NCBI GenBank assembly: GCA_030654225.1
Contig: JAURXY010000017.1
Location: forward strand, 1 to 57,175
Reading direction: 5' to 3'
Length of the DNA: 57,175 nt
Origin: a bacterium
Lineage (GTDB): Bacteria; Patescibacteriota; Minisyncoccia; Moranbacterales; UBA2206
The notes below the pieces were generated by a model. That model ran no database searches. It had not been told where the DNA came from and worked only from the letters and a program-made list of their open reading frames with translations. Positions 26,672 through 37,068 of the stretch are shown piece by piece. Position 1 is the first letter of the stretch, and each line of letters starts with the position of its first letter. The position numbers were made by a program, and so were the translations under genes.

Positions 26672-27883
26672 TTATTTCCCCATCTTTCGACGAATGAAAG
26701 CTGGAATTTCCAACTCGTCATCTTCATCTTCCAACTCTTTGTTTTTTTGGGTTTGCAAGATATTTCTTTGTGGCTTTGGTGGAATTTTTTCTTCAATTAT
26801 CATTCTAGATTCAAAATTTTCTGGAAAAGTGATGCGCGGTTTTTCCTCTGTCACTATTTCTTCTTCTTTTCTGACTTTTTCGATAGTAATGCGAGACATC
26901 TTTTCTATCGGAGATTCATTTACCCTATCAGCATCAAAGCCAGTTGCCACCACCGTGATTTGCACTTCGCCTTTTTTCATAGTTTCATCCACTACCGCTC
27001 CAAAGATAACCTTGGCATTTGGATCAATTGATTCAGTGATAATGTTGGCAGCTTCGTTGATTTCCAACATAGTAAGATCAGTTGAACCGCTCACATTAAA
27101 CAAAACTCCCTTGGCACCGTCAATAGAAAGCTCCAAAAGTGGACTGCTAATCGCTGCTTTGGCTGCTTCAGCTGATCGATTTTCTCCTGTGCCGATTCCA
27201 ATACCCATAAGAGCGCTACCGCTATTTGACATAATGGCTTTCACATCAGCAAAGTCAACGTTCACTATCCCAGGTTTAGTGATCAAATCAGAAATTCCTT
27301 GCACGCCTTGTCGGAGCACATCATCAACAATCTTGAAAGAATTGATGAGGGTAGTTTTTTTGTCGATAATTTGCAAAAGTTTGTCGTTAGGAATGGTGAT
27401 GAGTGTGTCCACCCGTTCTCGCAAATTTTCCAAAGCTTCTTCAGCAATAGCTCGTCTTTGTGCGCCTTCAAAACTAAATGGTTTGGTGATAACTGCTACA
27501 GTCAAAATTCCAAGTTCTTTGGCAGTCTCCGCCACAATTGGCGCTGCGCCTGATCCAGTTCCGCCACCCAATCCGCAAGTGACAAAAATCATATCCGCTC
27601 CTTTCAAAACTTCTTGAATTTCATCGCGATTTTCTTCGGCGGCTTGGCGTCCTACATCCGGATTCATTCCTGCGCCCAAACCTTTGGTCAAATTTTTTCC
27701 AATATGAACTTTTTCTGAAGCTTTGTTGTGATGCAAATCTTGGGCATCCGTGTTGATTGCCACAAATTCCACGCCTTTTAGTTTAGCGTCAATCATTCGG
27801 CTGATTGCGTGTCCGCCAGAGCCTCCTACTCCAACTACTTTTATCCTTGCAAAGGTTTCTACAGGCGGTTTTATTTCTGCCAT
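26672..27883 (-). CDS. ftsZ: Cell division protein FtsZ
   Basis: VVGVGGSGGHAISRM, GGGTGSGAAPIVAETAKE, tubulin signature. Confidence 0.98.
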   Translation of the reverse strand: MAEIKPPVETFARIKVVGVGGSGGHAISRMIDAKLKGVEFVAINTDAQDLHHNKASEKVHIGKNLTKGLGAGMNPDVGRQAAEENRDEIQEVLKGADMIFVTCGLGGGTGSGAAPIVAETAKELGILTVAVITKPFSFEGAQRRAIAEEALENLRERVDTLITIPNDKLLQIIDKKTTLINSFKIVDDVLRQGVQGISDLITKPGIVNVDFADVKAIMSNSGSALMGIGIGTGENRSAEAAKAAISSPLLELSIDGAKGVLFNVSGSTDLTMLEINEAANIITESIDPNAKVIFGAVVDETMKKGEVQITVVATGFDADRVNESPIEKMSRITIEKVRKEEEIVTEEKPRITFPENFESRMIIEEKIPPKPQRNILQTQKNKELEDEDDELEIPAFIRRKMGK

Positions 27884-28037
27884 ATGTTTATAAATTTAGT
27901 TATTTTATCAGTAGCTAAATATAGCACATCAAATTAGTGTGTGTCAAATAATCTATTCCCCTTGTATTTTTATTTGTTTTTCGCCTTTTATAAGCTTATC
28001 TGCATTATACCTGTTTCAGAAAAATGCGTCAATATTG

Positions 28038-28730
28038 CTAAAAGGGGTCAAGTACCTTTTTTAGAGGTCTGCCCCTTGGGATTAGCGTGGAAACTAAATT
28101 TAATTTTTTCGCTATTTTTCCAATCCAATCTTCTTTTCCATAAGGGCAACCTCTTTTAATAGCATATCTGATTTTTTGTAGTTTATCTTCCTCATCCTTC
28201 TCTGTCATATTCACCCATTCTAAAAAAGCAATAGGCTTTTCAACCGGCCAATCCGACAATAAACTTTTTTGTTTTTTTGTTCCATTTTCTCTTATCCATA
28301 GACTAGACCATTTCCAATTTTGAGCTTTTTTGACTAATTTTGCTCTTAATGGGTTTCTTTCAATATAACGGCAAACTTGCAAAAAATGATTGTCCTTTTC
28401 TATGGGAAATGATTTATATCTGCCTTGGTAAATATGACCATACCCAATAGATTTATAATGCGAGTGATAACGCTGGGTATGAGTGTGAGTTATCCAACGC
28501 ATAAAATTAGACAGATCTTCTCCTGCTTTCGGGTATAAAACAAAATGCCAGTGATTTGGCATTATACAAAAAGACAAAATCCGCATTGGATATTTTTCCT
28601 TAGCCTCCGTGAGTATTTTCATAAAAGCCTCGTAATCTTTTTCTTTTTTGAATATTTTTTCTCGACCGTTAGCTCTATTGAGAATATGATAAACCACATC
28701 ACCAACGGCATTGCGCGGTATTCTAGCCAT
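28038..28730 (-). mobile_element. REP-associated tyrosine transposase (RAYT, Y1/IS200-like)
   Basis: ARIPRNAVGDVVYHILNRANGR, MPNHWHFVLYP (HUH), GHIYQGRYKSFPIEKDNHFLQVCRYIERNPLRAKLV. Confidence 0.93.
28040..28062. repeat. Inverted repeat, RAYT 3' side
   Basis: AAAAGGGGTCAAGTACCTTTTTT, reverse complement of 28761-28781. Confidence 0.85.
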
Positions 28731-28760
28731 GATTGAAATATAACTTATTTTTTGCTTATT

Positions 28761-28781
28761 AAAAAGGTACTTGACCCCTTT
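28761..28781. repeat. Inverted repeat, RAYT 5' side
   Basis: AAAAAGGTACTTGACCCCTTT. Confidence 0.85.
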
Positions 28782-28793
28782 ATCTTCCTATCT

Positions 28794-29615
28794 TCAGTTT
28801 GTAAGTTTGAATGTACTAACAATTTCTTTCATTTGGCTTTCCATTAGCCCACCTTTATCAGCGACACCTGTTATTTCGTAAGTTTTTCCATTCATTAGAA
28901 TAACAAGAGATGCCATAGCTTTTGGACTTGGTCGCCCACCGCCACCGCCTGGCATAGCAAGTGGCTTTTCGATATAGTAATTATACTGCGCAAATATTTG
29001 ACCATCTATGTTTATTTCTTCAATACTAAGTGCCGTTCCTAATGGAGGCACCCTGAGAATGTCATAGACCTTTCCATCATATATATAAACTACAACGTTA
29101 CATAAGGCACCACTTGCATTTCTTAAATCAAACTCCCCAAGAGAATATTTATTCGTATCTGAATCAGGTTTAACACGATACTGTGAATGATTAAAATTAT
29201 TAGGAAATTTAATTTCAAAACCGAAGTCTGAATCTTTATATGATTGCCAATCTTGAGAAATAGCTAAATTTTTTTCATACGCTTCAGTTTTTGTATTGAT
29301 GATTATTTGCTTATTTAATTCTGGGAAATCCTCGTAATTAAAATTAAATACTTCCTCCCCCTTTAAAGTTAGGTCGCTGTTATCATCATTGATAGAGCAA
29401 GTAATTGCTTTATTCCAATATGAACTCAGTATAAAAAATTCCGAATTACTTTCAATGCATTTATTTTTCCATTCAGCATAACTATTAAATTCTTCCCGAC
29501 TTATTGGTTTATAATTTCGTGTTTTATTACTCGTATGAGAATAAAACATTAGCAAAACAACAAAAAATATAATTGCAAAAAAAATAGCCAAAAGTTTTAT
29601 TTTTTTATTCATCAT
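28794..29615 (-). CDS. Hypothetical single-TM protein
   Basis: Likely start MMNKKIKLLAIFFAIIFFVVLLMFY inside the longer ORF; no recognised family. Confidence 0.6.
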   Translation of the reverse strand: MMNKKIKLLAIFFAIIFFVVLLMFYSHTSNKTRNYKPISREEFNSYAEWKNKCIESNSEFFILSSYWNKAITCSINDDNSDLTLKGEEVFNFNYEDFPELNKQIIINTKTEAYEKNLAISQDWQSYKDSDFGFEIKFPNNFNHSQYRVKPDSDTNKYSLGEFDLRNASGALCNVVVYIYDGKVYDILRVPPLGTALSIEEINIDGQIFAQYNYYIEKPLAMPGGGGGRPSPKAMASLVILMNGKTYEITGVADKGGLMESQMKEIVSTFKLTN

Positions 29616-29616
29616 A

Positions 29617-29640
29617 AAAGGGTCAAGTACTTTTTTTTTA
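29617..29640. repeat. Third copy of the RAYT-flank repeat
   Basis: AAAAGGGTCAAGTACTTTTTTTTAG. Confidence 0.75.
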
Positions 29641-29658
29641 GAAAGTAGATTAACAGCC

Positions 29659-30918
29659 TTACGGTAAAAACTTTTCCACCCATCTTTTGATATCCCCTGC
29701 TTTACCACCAAAACCACTGGTAAGATTGCCCATAAATCGACTGGATGATTTCAGCATACCGCCGGATTCGTTAGCTTCGATTCCCCAAAGGACAAGACCG
29801 ATAACTGTCGCAAAAGATGGATCATCCACCTTATCCACCAGCCCACCTAGCGGAGATGGAAAACCAGTTTGTGCTGGTAGTCCTAAAACTTCTTTGGCCA
29901 GATCCACGGCCCCCGGAAGTTTGGAAGTTCCACCCACCAGCACTGCGCCTGCGGGAAGCAATTTTTCTTTGCCAATTAATTTTAATTCCTTGTTCACTAA
30001 GGTGAAAATTTCTTCTAGTCGCGCTTCAATTATTTCTGCCACATGATGGCGAGAAACTATACCCTCTTCGCTAGAGTCAATTTCAGCTAAATTTATGTCT
30101 TCCTTTTTGCCAATTTCGCGTGGAATAGCACTGCCAAATTCAATTTTTACTCTTTCTGCAACATCAATAGAAGTGCGAAGACCAATAGCGATGTCATTAG
30201 TGATATGATTTCCGCCGACAGGAATGATCACGCTCGCAATCAAATCATCTTCTTCAAAAACAGCCACCGAAGTTGTTCCGCCACCAATGTCAACCAGCAC
30301 TACGCCCAATTCTTTTTGCCTTTTGGTGAGTGTTGCTTTAGCTCCAGCCAAAGGGGCCAACACAAAATTTTCCACTTCTATTTTGGCTTGATCAAAACAT
30401 TTAGAAAGATTTTTGATGTACGGCGTTGCACCTTCAATGATCAGAGTGTCCACTTCCAAACGAACCCCGTTCATTCCCAGTGGATCTTTGATGTTTTTTT
30501 GATCGTCTAATGAATAATTTTTCGGAATAATATGAATTATTTCACGATTTGGCGGAATAGAAATTGCTTGCGCCGCGCCAATTACTCTTTCAATGTCATC
30601 CTGTGTCACTTCTCCATCTGCTCGGCCGACGGCGATCACGCCTTTGGAATATTGCGAAGAAATGTGATTGCCACCGATGCTCACAATCGCTCGATCAATT
30701 GTTATCCCAGCCGTTCTTTCCGCTTTTTCCAAAGATTCATTGACGGCTTGCAAAGTTTCTTCGATGTTGACTATGACACCTTTTCGCACACCCAAAGAAT
30801 CGGCCGTACCCACGCCAATAATTCTGGGTTTTTCTTCCGGAGAAATTATTTGAGTGATGACTGTTCTAATACTAGAAGAGCCGACATCAATTCCACAAAT
30901 TATATTCTTTCTCGACAT
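29659..30918 (-). CDS. ftsA: Cell division protein FtsA
   Basis: CGIDVGSSSIRTVI, VVLVDIGGGTTSVAVFEE, LVGGTSKLPG actin-fold motifs. Confidence 0.96.
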   Translation of the reverse strand: MSRKNIICGIDVGSSSIRTVITQIISPEEKPRIIGVGTADSLGVRKGVIVNIEETLQAVNESLEKAERTAGITIDRAIVSIGGNHISSQYSKGVIAVGRADGEVTQDDIERVIGAAQAISIPPNREIIHIIPKNYSLDDQKNIKDPLGMNGVRLEVDTLIIEGATPYIKNLSKCFDQAKIEVENFVLAPLAGAKATLTKRQKELGVVLVDIGGGTTSVAVFEEDDLIASVIIPVGGNHITNDIAIGLRTSIDVAERVKIEFGSAIPREIGKKEDINLAEIDSSEEGIVSRHHVAEIIEARLEEIFTLVNKELKLIGKEKLLPAGAVLVGGTSKLPGAVDLAKEVLGLPAQTGFPSPLGGLVDKVDDPSFATVIGLVLWGIEANESGGMLKSSSRFMGNLTSGFGGKAGDIKRWVEKFLP

Positions 30919-31002
30919 GATAAAAAGACTAATTGATTATACTTTATTATACAATAAAACAAAACTAACCGCAAAGCTCCCCCGGTTAAATTTATTTTTA
31001 TT

Positions 31003-31359
31003 TTAAAAAATATGCGGAATAAATATCGCTAAACCGATGATGAGAGCCAGGATAGAAGTCAGAAGAACACTGGCCGCCATCAAGTCTTTTATCAATCTTG
31101 CATAGGGATGCACTCCTGGTTTCAAAATATCAATGATTCTTTCTATAATCGTATTTAACATTTCCATAATGAGTACCGCCATAATCATTGTAGTAATCAC
31201 AATCATTTCCAGTCGTGTCACGCGATAATAAAACATAAAACTAACCGCTATAATTGCCACGATCAGTTCGTTTTGAAAATTTTTTTCGTTTTTTATAGCA
31301 TATCTCAAGCCGCGAAAAGCATGACTGAAACTTTTGAAAAATTCTTTTACTCTGGTCAT
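31003..31359 (-). CDS. Diacylglycerol/undecaprenol kinase family protein
   Basis: SFSHAFRGLRYAIKNEKNFQNEL, IMEMLNTIIERIIDIL, KDLMAASVL motifs. Confidence 0.9.
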   Translation of the reverse strand: MTRVKEFFKSFSHAFRGLRYAIKNEKNFQNELIVAIIAVSFMFYYRVTRLEMIVITTMIMAVLIMEMLNTIIERIIDILKPGVHPYARLIKDLMAASVLLTSILALIIGLAIFIPHIF

Positions 31360-31366
31360 AGATTTT

Positions 31367-31822
31367 TTATTTTATGAATTGATTGGCAACCTCTTTTTGA
31401 ATCGCAAACATTTTTTGCGAGTGACGAAGACCCAACAAATGAAGCACGCCGTGAGAAATTATTTCGGCCAATTCTTGCTTGGCATTTTTCTTTTCCTCTT
31501 TGGCATATTTGGCAATATAAGTATAGCACACAATTATCTCTCCGAGATATATATTTTTATCCACAGCCGTTTGCAAATCTTCTTGCTTTTTATATTCACA
31601 AAAAGAAAGCACGTCAGTGGCTGTTTTTTTCTTGCGATAAATCGCGTTCATCTTGGCAATTTCTCCTTCAGGAACTGAAGCAAAACTCAGGGAAATATTT
31701 TTTTTTTCTAAATATTGAAAATTCTCATGCGCTAATGTTTTTTTCGCAACTTGAAACAAGAATGCTTTTTTGATTCCGCTTTTTTCCTGATCGTTAAAAT
31801 CAATTTCAATTTTCATATACAA
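31367..31822 (-). CDS. ybeY: Endoribonuclease YbeY
   Basis: NAIYRKKKTATDVLSF, ISHGVLHLLGLRHS motif. Confidence 0.93.
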   Translation of the reverse strand: MYMKIEIDFNDQEKSGIKKAFLFQVAKKTLAHENFQYLEKKNISLSFASVPEGEIAKMNAIYRKKKTATDVLSFCEYKKQEDLQTAVDKNIYLGEIIVCYTYIAKYAKEEKKNAKQELAEIISHGVLHLLGLRHSQKMFAIQKEVANQFIK

Positions 31823-31826
31823 GAAG

Positions 31827-31853
31827 AAGCGCCCACTCTAGGGGGCGCTTCAA
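31827..31853 (-). terminator. Candidate terminator or attenuator between yqeY-like and ybeY
   Basis: GAAGCGCCC ACTCTA GGGGGCGCTTC hairpin. Confidence 0.5.
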
Positions 31854-31858
31854 AGAAA

Positions 31859-32308
31859 CTATTGCAATTCTTCTTCGACAATTTTTTTGACTAAATTACC
31901 ATCGACTTTTCCCTTAAGAACAGTCATCGCTTTTCCCATCACCTTGCCAATCTCCGATTTGGAAACTGCGCCAACTTCGGCGATTATTTTCAAAACTTCT
32001 ACTCTCGCTTCTTCATCGCTTAGTTGCGCTGGCATATAGACAGAAAGGATTTCTATCTCAGTATTTTCTTTTTGCGCCAAATCTTCTCGACCACCACTGG
32101 CATATTGAGAAGCACTGTCTTTTCTTTGTTTGATCGCTCGTGCTATAACTTCTTGCGTTTCTTCGTCGCTCAAACCTTCCTCTCTTTTCTTTTTTTCAAT
32201 TTCCGAGTTTTTGACCATCGAGTCGAGCATTCGAAGCGTATCGCGCTTGGCGGTGTCCCCCGCCTTCATAGCTAACTTCAAATCTTCTAAAATTTTTTGT
32301 TTCAACAT
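31859..32308 (-). CDS. GatB/YqeY domain protein
   Basis: LKLAMKAGDTAKRDTLRMLDSMVKNSEIEK; YMPAQLSDEEARVEV; VMGKAMTVLKGKVDG. Confidence 0.92.
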   Translation of the reverse strand: MLKQKILEDLKLAMKAGDTAKRDTLRMLDSMVKNSEIEKKKREEGLSDEETQEVIARAIKQRKDSASQYASGGREDLAQKENTEIEILSVYMPAQLSDEEARVEVLKIIAEVGAVSKSEIGKVMGKAMTVLKGKVDGNLVKKIVEEELQ

Positions 32309-32313
32309 AATGA

Positions 32314-32568
32314 CTATTTTATTAGTTTCTTTTTGACGTTTTTGAAAGTTGATTCATCAAACTTTCCCATTTTCTTGAGACGACTGACAACTTTTCTGAC
32401 TTTTTCTTTGTATATCGCGCCAGAAATTTTTTCTCGTTTAGTTTTTTCATCCGCACGAAAACGCGATCTTCTGGCCTTTACCAAAACACCGCTTTGCTGA
32501 ACACGACGGCTAAATCTGCGAATCAGACTTTCTGATGACTCACGGTCTTTCTTTTTTACTTCAATCAT
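32314..32568 (-). CDS. rpsU: 30S ribosomal protein S21
   Basis: IEVKKKDRESSESLIRRFSRRVQQSGVLVKARRSRF. Confidence 0.87.
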   Translation of the reverse strand: MIEVKKKDRESSESLIRRFSRRVQQSGVLVKARRSRFRADEKTKREKISGAIYKEKVRKVVSRLKKMGKFDESTFKNVKKKLIK

Positions 32569-32599
32569 AAATTACCTCCTCTCTAAATTTAAAATTATC

Positions 32600-32947
32600 C
32601 TAAATAATCGGCCGAATATCTTCAGAAAGCTTAGCACCTCCGATAAGATGTAAGTGAATATGTGGCACTTCTTGCCCACCCCACTCTCCGGTTCGAATTA
32701 ATAGTTTATACCCTTTCTCAAAAATGTCAAAACTTTTAGCAATTTCTTTGGCTCGAAATATCATTTTTCCAACCAATTCGATATCTCTTTCTTCTAAATC
32801 ATTAATGCTATCAATATGCTTTTTTGGAATAATTAGGATGTGAATTGGTGCAATTGGATGAATATCTTTGAAAGCTAAAACATCCTTGTCTTCAAAAACA
32901 ATCTCTGCTGGAATTTCCTTGTTGATGATTTTGCAAAAAATACACAT
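32600..32947 (-). CDS. HIT family (HinT-like) protein
   Basis: CIFCKIINKEIPAEIVFED; VPHIHLHLIGG (HxHxH). Confidence 0.93.
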   Translation of the reverse strand: MCIFCKIINKEIPAEIVFEDKDVLAFKDIHPIAPIHILIIPKKHIDSINDLEERDIELVGKMIFRAKEIAKSFDIFEKGYKLLIRTGEWGGQEVPHIHLHLIGGAKLSEDIRPII

Positions 32948-34296
32948 TAGTTATGATACACCACTACATTATCCGCTTTTAATTTTTTCTTGATAAGTTC
33001 CACTAGTTTGTCCATACTCACTGTTTCTTGCGCGCCGGTTGTCATATTTTTCACAATCACCGTGCCATCCAACGATTCCTTTTGACCCAGAATCAAAGTG
33101 AATTCTACGCCTAATTTATTGGCAATTCTAAGTTGTGATTTCAAGCTTCCTCGTCCAAAACTTTCGGCTGTGAGAATACCATTTTTTTCCAATTCAGAAA
33201 ACAATCGCAAACTTTTCTTTTTGGCCAGATTTCCCAGTTGAGCTAAAAATACTTTCGGCTTGGGAAGTTTATATGGCTTAGCTTGCACTCTTTTCATTTC
33301 AGCAATCACTCTTTCTACTCCAAAAGCAAAACCAATGGCTGGGGTGTCTTCTCCGCCCATCATTTTGATCAATTTATCATATCTGCCTCCGCCACCCAAA
33401 GACAATTTCTTACCTTCTTCGGCGCTAGACCAAATTTCAAAAACTGTTTTTGTATAATAGTCCAAACCACGAACTAAATGTGGATTAATAATATATGGCA
33501 AATCCAACTCATCCAAATATTCTAGCAAAGTTTTGAAATGTGTTCGACATTCTTCACAAAGATGATCAACTGATTGCGGGGCTAGTGCTGCCACTTGTGA
33601 ACATTTGTCTTCTTTGCAATCCAAAACTCGCAAAGGGTTAGTGTCCATTCTTCGTTTGCAATCCTGACAAAGTTTTGATTTTTTTGATTCTAAATAGTTG
33701 ACCAAAAGTTCTTTATAGTCTTTGCGACAAACCTGACAACCAATAGAGTTAACTTGCATTTGGACTGATTTTATTCCTAGAGTTTGGATAATGCGATGAG
33801 CGATTTGAATCATTTGTGCATCCAAAATTGGATCTTGTTCGCCATAGGCATCAAAATTAACTTGGAAATGCTCTCGGTATCGTCCTTCTTGTGGTCGGTC
33901 ATAACGATAAACCGGACCAGTTGAAAAAATTTTGACTGGTTTTGAAAAAACATTCATTCCATTTTGAATGAAACTGCGACAATTGCCAGCGGTCAGTTCC
34001 GGACGAAGCGCTACTTTGTCACCTCCACGCGTAACAAAAGAATACATTTCTTTTTCCACAATATCTGTACCTTCGCCAATACTTCGAGTGAACAAATTAG
34101 AAAATTCTAAAATTGGAGTATCCAATCGCAAAAAACCATAGTCCCGTGACAATCTTTCCGAAATGCGCCTCACCTGTTCCCAGTATGGCTGATCGCCAGG
34201 CAAAATATCTTTCATTCCACGCAAAGTATGCAACACAAGTGGTTCTTCTTTGACTTTTTCAGTTTTAACTTTTTTAGTGATTTTTTTTAGAGGCAT
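32947..34296 (-). CDS. hisS: Histidine-tRNA ligase
   Basis: LRGMKDILPGDQPYWEQV; VFRYDRPQEGRYREHFQ; LVRGLDYYTKTVFE; start taken at MPLKKITKK. Confidence 0.95.
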   Translation of the reverse strand: MPLKKITKKVKTEKVKEEPLVLHTLRGMKDILPGDQPYWEQVRRISERLSRDYGFLRLDTPILEFSNLFTRSIGEGTDIVEKEMYSFVTRGGDKVALRPELTAGNCRSFIQNGMNVFSKPVKIFSTGPVYRYDRPQEGRYREHFQVNFDAYGEQDPILDAQMIQIAHRIIQTLGIKSVQMQVNSIGCQVCRKDYKELLVNYLESKKSKLCQDCKRRMDTNPLRVLDCKEDKCSQVAALAPQSVDHLCEECRTHFKTLLEYLDELDLPYIINPHLVRGLDYYTKTVFEIWSSAEEGKKLSLGGGGRYDKLIKMMGGEDTPAIGFAFGVERVIAEMKRVQAKPYKLPKPKVFLAQLGNLAKKKSLRLFSELEKNGILTAESFGRGSLKSQLRIANKLGVEFTLILGQKESLDGTVIVKNMTTGAQETVSMDKLVELIKKKLKADNVVVYHN

Positions 34297-34309
34297 AAAA
34301 GTAAATAAA

Positions 34310-34906
34310 TTAATAAATAGAAATCTTATCGAGTGGCCAAGCACGCACCAGCACTTCGCCGATGATATCATTTTTTGGCACTGGTCCCCAAACCCTAGAA
34401 TCACTACTAAATTGTCGATTGTCGCCCAGAACAAAATATTGATTGTCTTTCAGTGTTATCGCGATGTCTCCTTTTGTTGATGTGCCCAATGGGATATATT
34501 CTTTTTCATCTAAAACAAATCCGTTCGGATTTTCAGAATTAAAAATAGTGATCTCATTATTTTTTATCTGCACTTTTTCTCCCGGTAAGCCAATGACGCG
34601 TTTGATGAAAAATTTCTTTGGATCAAGTGGGTAACGAAAAACTATTGGATGCTGACGGTCAAGCTCTTTGAATGAATTTATATTTACGGCCTTAAGATCA
34701 GTTTCCTTGAAACCAAATTCATTAATGATCAAATATTGCCCGTCTTCAAAATTAGGCTCCATTGAAGCCCCTTGCACAAAAAATGGCTGAAACAAAAAAA
34801 CTCGTATCGGCACAATCACAATAAAAGCCAGCGCCACGATCTTTATTATCTCCAATATGAATTCTCCTACTCCCTGATAGGAATAGTCTGTATTTTTTTC
34901 TTTCAT
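34310..34906 (-). CDS. lepB: Signal peptidase I
   Basis: FVQGASMEPNFEDGQ, KRVIGLPGEKV, VLGDNRQFSSDSR motifs. Confidence 0.95.
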   Translation of the reverse strand: MKEKNTDYSYQGVGEFILEIIKIVALAFIVIVPIRVFLFQPFFVQGASMEPNFEDGQYLIINEFGFKETDLKAVNINSFKELDRQHPIVFRYPLDPKKFFIKRVIGLPGEKVQIKNNEITIFNSENPNGFVLDEKEYIPLGTSTKGDIAITLKDNQYFVLGDNRQFSSDSRVWGPVPKNDIIGEVLVRAWPLDKISIY

Positions 34907-35007
34907 TGCTTTATCTTAACAGATAAAAGCCCTTTTGGCAAGGGCAACTTTAGGCTTAAATTAGCCAAAGATTGACTAATCATCTTTTGCAGTTTATTAT
35001 TAAAATA

Positions 35008-36432
35008 ATGAGAAGAAAAAATATTTTCATAAAACTTATTTTAGGACTAGCAGTCCTCATTATTCTCCTTGGTATTGTACACGGCGCCTTTTTTATTTGG
35101 AAAATAGCTAATACTGAAAATAGGATAAGCATAAAAGATGAAAATAATGCTTCTTTTTTTGGCACATTCAAGGATATTGTGGCTCCTAGCCAAATCAAAC
35201 TCAAGGGAATGAGTGACAACAGAATCAATATTTTGCTTTTGGGCATTGCAGGCAAGGGAAAACCAGGCAACAATCTTACTGACACCATTATGATTGCCAG
35301 TGTCAATACCAAAACTGGCAAAGTCGCCCTGCTTTCTATCCCGCGCGATCTTTATGTGGAAATTCCCGAGATGAACTATCAAAACAAAATAAATTCTGTT
35401 TATGAGCATGGTTTGCAAAATTTTCCCACTGACGCCGAAAATTCCATGGAACCGATGAAAAAAGTAATCAAAAATATCACTTCGCTCGACATTGATTATT
35501 GGGCAGTAATTAATTTTGATGGTTTTCAAAAAGCCGTTGATGCTATCGGTGGGATAAATATAACTAACGAACGAGATATTCTTGATACTCGCTACCCAGG
35601 ACCAAATTATAGTTATGAAACTTTTGAACTTTCCAAGGGTTTTCATCATTTAGACGGCGCCACGGCTTTGAAATATGCCCGAATGCGTCACAATGATCCG
35701 GAAAGTGATTTTGGCCGAGCCAAAAGACAACAGCAAGTTATGCAAGCTGTCAAAAACAAAATTTTTTCTACGGGTACACTGCTCAATGCCATAGCAATCA
35801 ATCAATTTATGAATGCGCTGGGAGAAAATGTCAAAACCAATATCTCCAGTTCGGAGTTTGGAAATTTTCTCACCCTAATCAAAAATTTAGACACCAATAA
35901 TATCAATAATGTCGTGCTCGATGCTTGGAAAAAAGATAGCTTGCTTCGAGGTTCACATATGGCAGGAATTTCTGCCCTTATCCCTCGCGTTGGTAATTGG
36001 AGTGAAATTCAAGACTTAGCACAAAATATTTTTGATACTAATCAAATCACGCGTACACGAGAAGAAATTGCCAAAGAAAATGCCTCGGTGGTTGTGATCA
36101 ATAGAAGTGGCAGTAGTGTCGTTATGAACCAGATTAATAAACTTTTGAAAGACAGTTTTGAATATAAAAATGTTGTCATTCTTTCTGATTCGGGAAAAAA
36201 TGTGAATGGCGAAACTTTGATTTATGATTTGACCGGAAAAAACAAACCCTTCACTCAAAATGAACTCTTGAAAAAATTGCCCGCCAAAAATGGCACAATT
36301 TTGAACGCCAAAGACAAAAATATCATCAGCAATGTGAGCGCTGATCTAGTTTTGATTATCGGTCAAGATCTTGTCCCTAACTTCTCTATGGCGGAAGTGA
36401 GCTTTAAGGATTATAATGAAGATGAAAATTAA
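35008..36432 (+). CDS. LytR-CpsA-Psr (LCP) family protein
   Basis: N-terminal TM; LTDTIMIASVNTKTGKVALLSIPRDLYVEIP; ALKYARMRHNDPESDFGRAKRQQQV; start taken at MRRKNIFIK. Confidence 0.93.
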   Translation: MRRKNIFIKLILGLAVLIILLGIVHGAFFIWKIANTENRISIKDENNASFFGTFKDIVAPSQIKLKGMSDNRINILLLGIAGKGKPGNNLTDTIMIASVNTKTGKVALLSIPRDLYVEIPEMNYQNKINSVYEHGLQNFPTDAENSMEPMKKVIKNITSLDIDYWAVINFDGFQKAVDAIGGINITNERDILDTRYPGPNYSYETFELSKGFHHLDGATALKYARMRHNDPESDFGRAKRQQQVMQAVKNKIFSTGTLLNAIAINQFMNALGENVKTNISSSEFGNFLTLIKNLDTNNINNVVLDAWKKDSLLRGSHMAGISALIPRVGNWSEIQDLAQNIFDTNQITRTREEIAKENASVVVINRSGSSVVMNQINKLLKDSFEYKNVVILSDSGKNVNGETLIYDLTGKNKPFTQNELLKKLPAKNGTILNAKDKNIISNVSADLVLIIGQDLVPNFSMAEVSFKDYNEDEN

Positions 36433-36525
36433 TCACGCAGCATGAAACATGAAACATGCAACAAATTTTTATATTTAGCGCTTTAATTTTTTGTTTATTG
36501 TTTCATGCTTCATGTTATATGTTAT

Positions 36526-37068
36526 ATGAATATAATTATCGGCCTCGGCAATCCAGAAAAAAAATATGAACTCACCCGCCACAACGCTGGGTTTATGTTC
36601 TTGGATAAATTACAAAGCCAATGGGAATTTCCAATTTTCGAATTCAACAAGAAATTCAACACCGAAATTTCCAGAAATAATTTAGAAGAAAAAGAAATCC
36701 TCCTCGCCAAACCCCAAACATATATGAATCTTTCTGGGGTCTCCGTCAAAGCAATTTTGGATTTCTATAAACTTTCTCCTGATGACATCATTATTATTCA
36801 CGATGACATCGACATTCCACTGGGAAAATATAAAATTGCCACCGATTCATCTTCCGCCGGCCACAACGGCGTCCAAAACATAATCGACCAACTCGGCACG
36901 CAAAAATTCCGCCGTGTTAGAATTGGTGTCGGCCAATCAGTCGGAGAAGCTCTAGTCTGTCGTTTAAATGCACATGAATATGTTTTAGAAAAATTCACCC
37001 CCGAAGAACTCGAAACAACAAAAAAAATATCCGAGGATATTTTGGACGAAATCAAAAAGCTTTTATAA
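36526..37068 (+). CDS. pth: Peptidyl-tRNA hydrolase
   Basis: MNIIIGLGNPEKKYELTRHNAGFMFLD; PQTYMNLSG; SAGHNGVQNII. Confidence 0.96.
   Translation: MNIIIGLGNPEKKYELTRHNAGFMFLDKLQSQWEFPIFEFNKKFNTEISRNNLEEKEILLAKPQTYMNLSGVSVKAILDFYKLSPDDIIIIHDDIDIPLGKYKIATDSSSAGHNGVQNIIDQLGTQKFRRVRIGVGQSVGEALVCRLNAHEYVLEKFTPEELETTKKISEDILDEIKKLL

Noticed and set aside
26659-26672. Poly-G tract at the ftsZ 3' end as a phase-variation switch
   Set aside because: Homopolymer lies just after the ftsZ stop codon, so length change would not alter the protein; may be a sequencing-sensitive site.
26694-27617. 307-aa plus-strand ORF
   Set aside because: Lies antisense within ftsZ; low-complexity Ser/Ile composition typical of shadow ORFs.
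34957-35007. N-terminal extension of the LCP ORF
   Set aside because: MTNHLLQFIIKI extension lacks support; MRRKNIFIK gives a typical TM anchor start.
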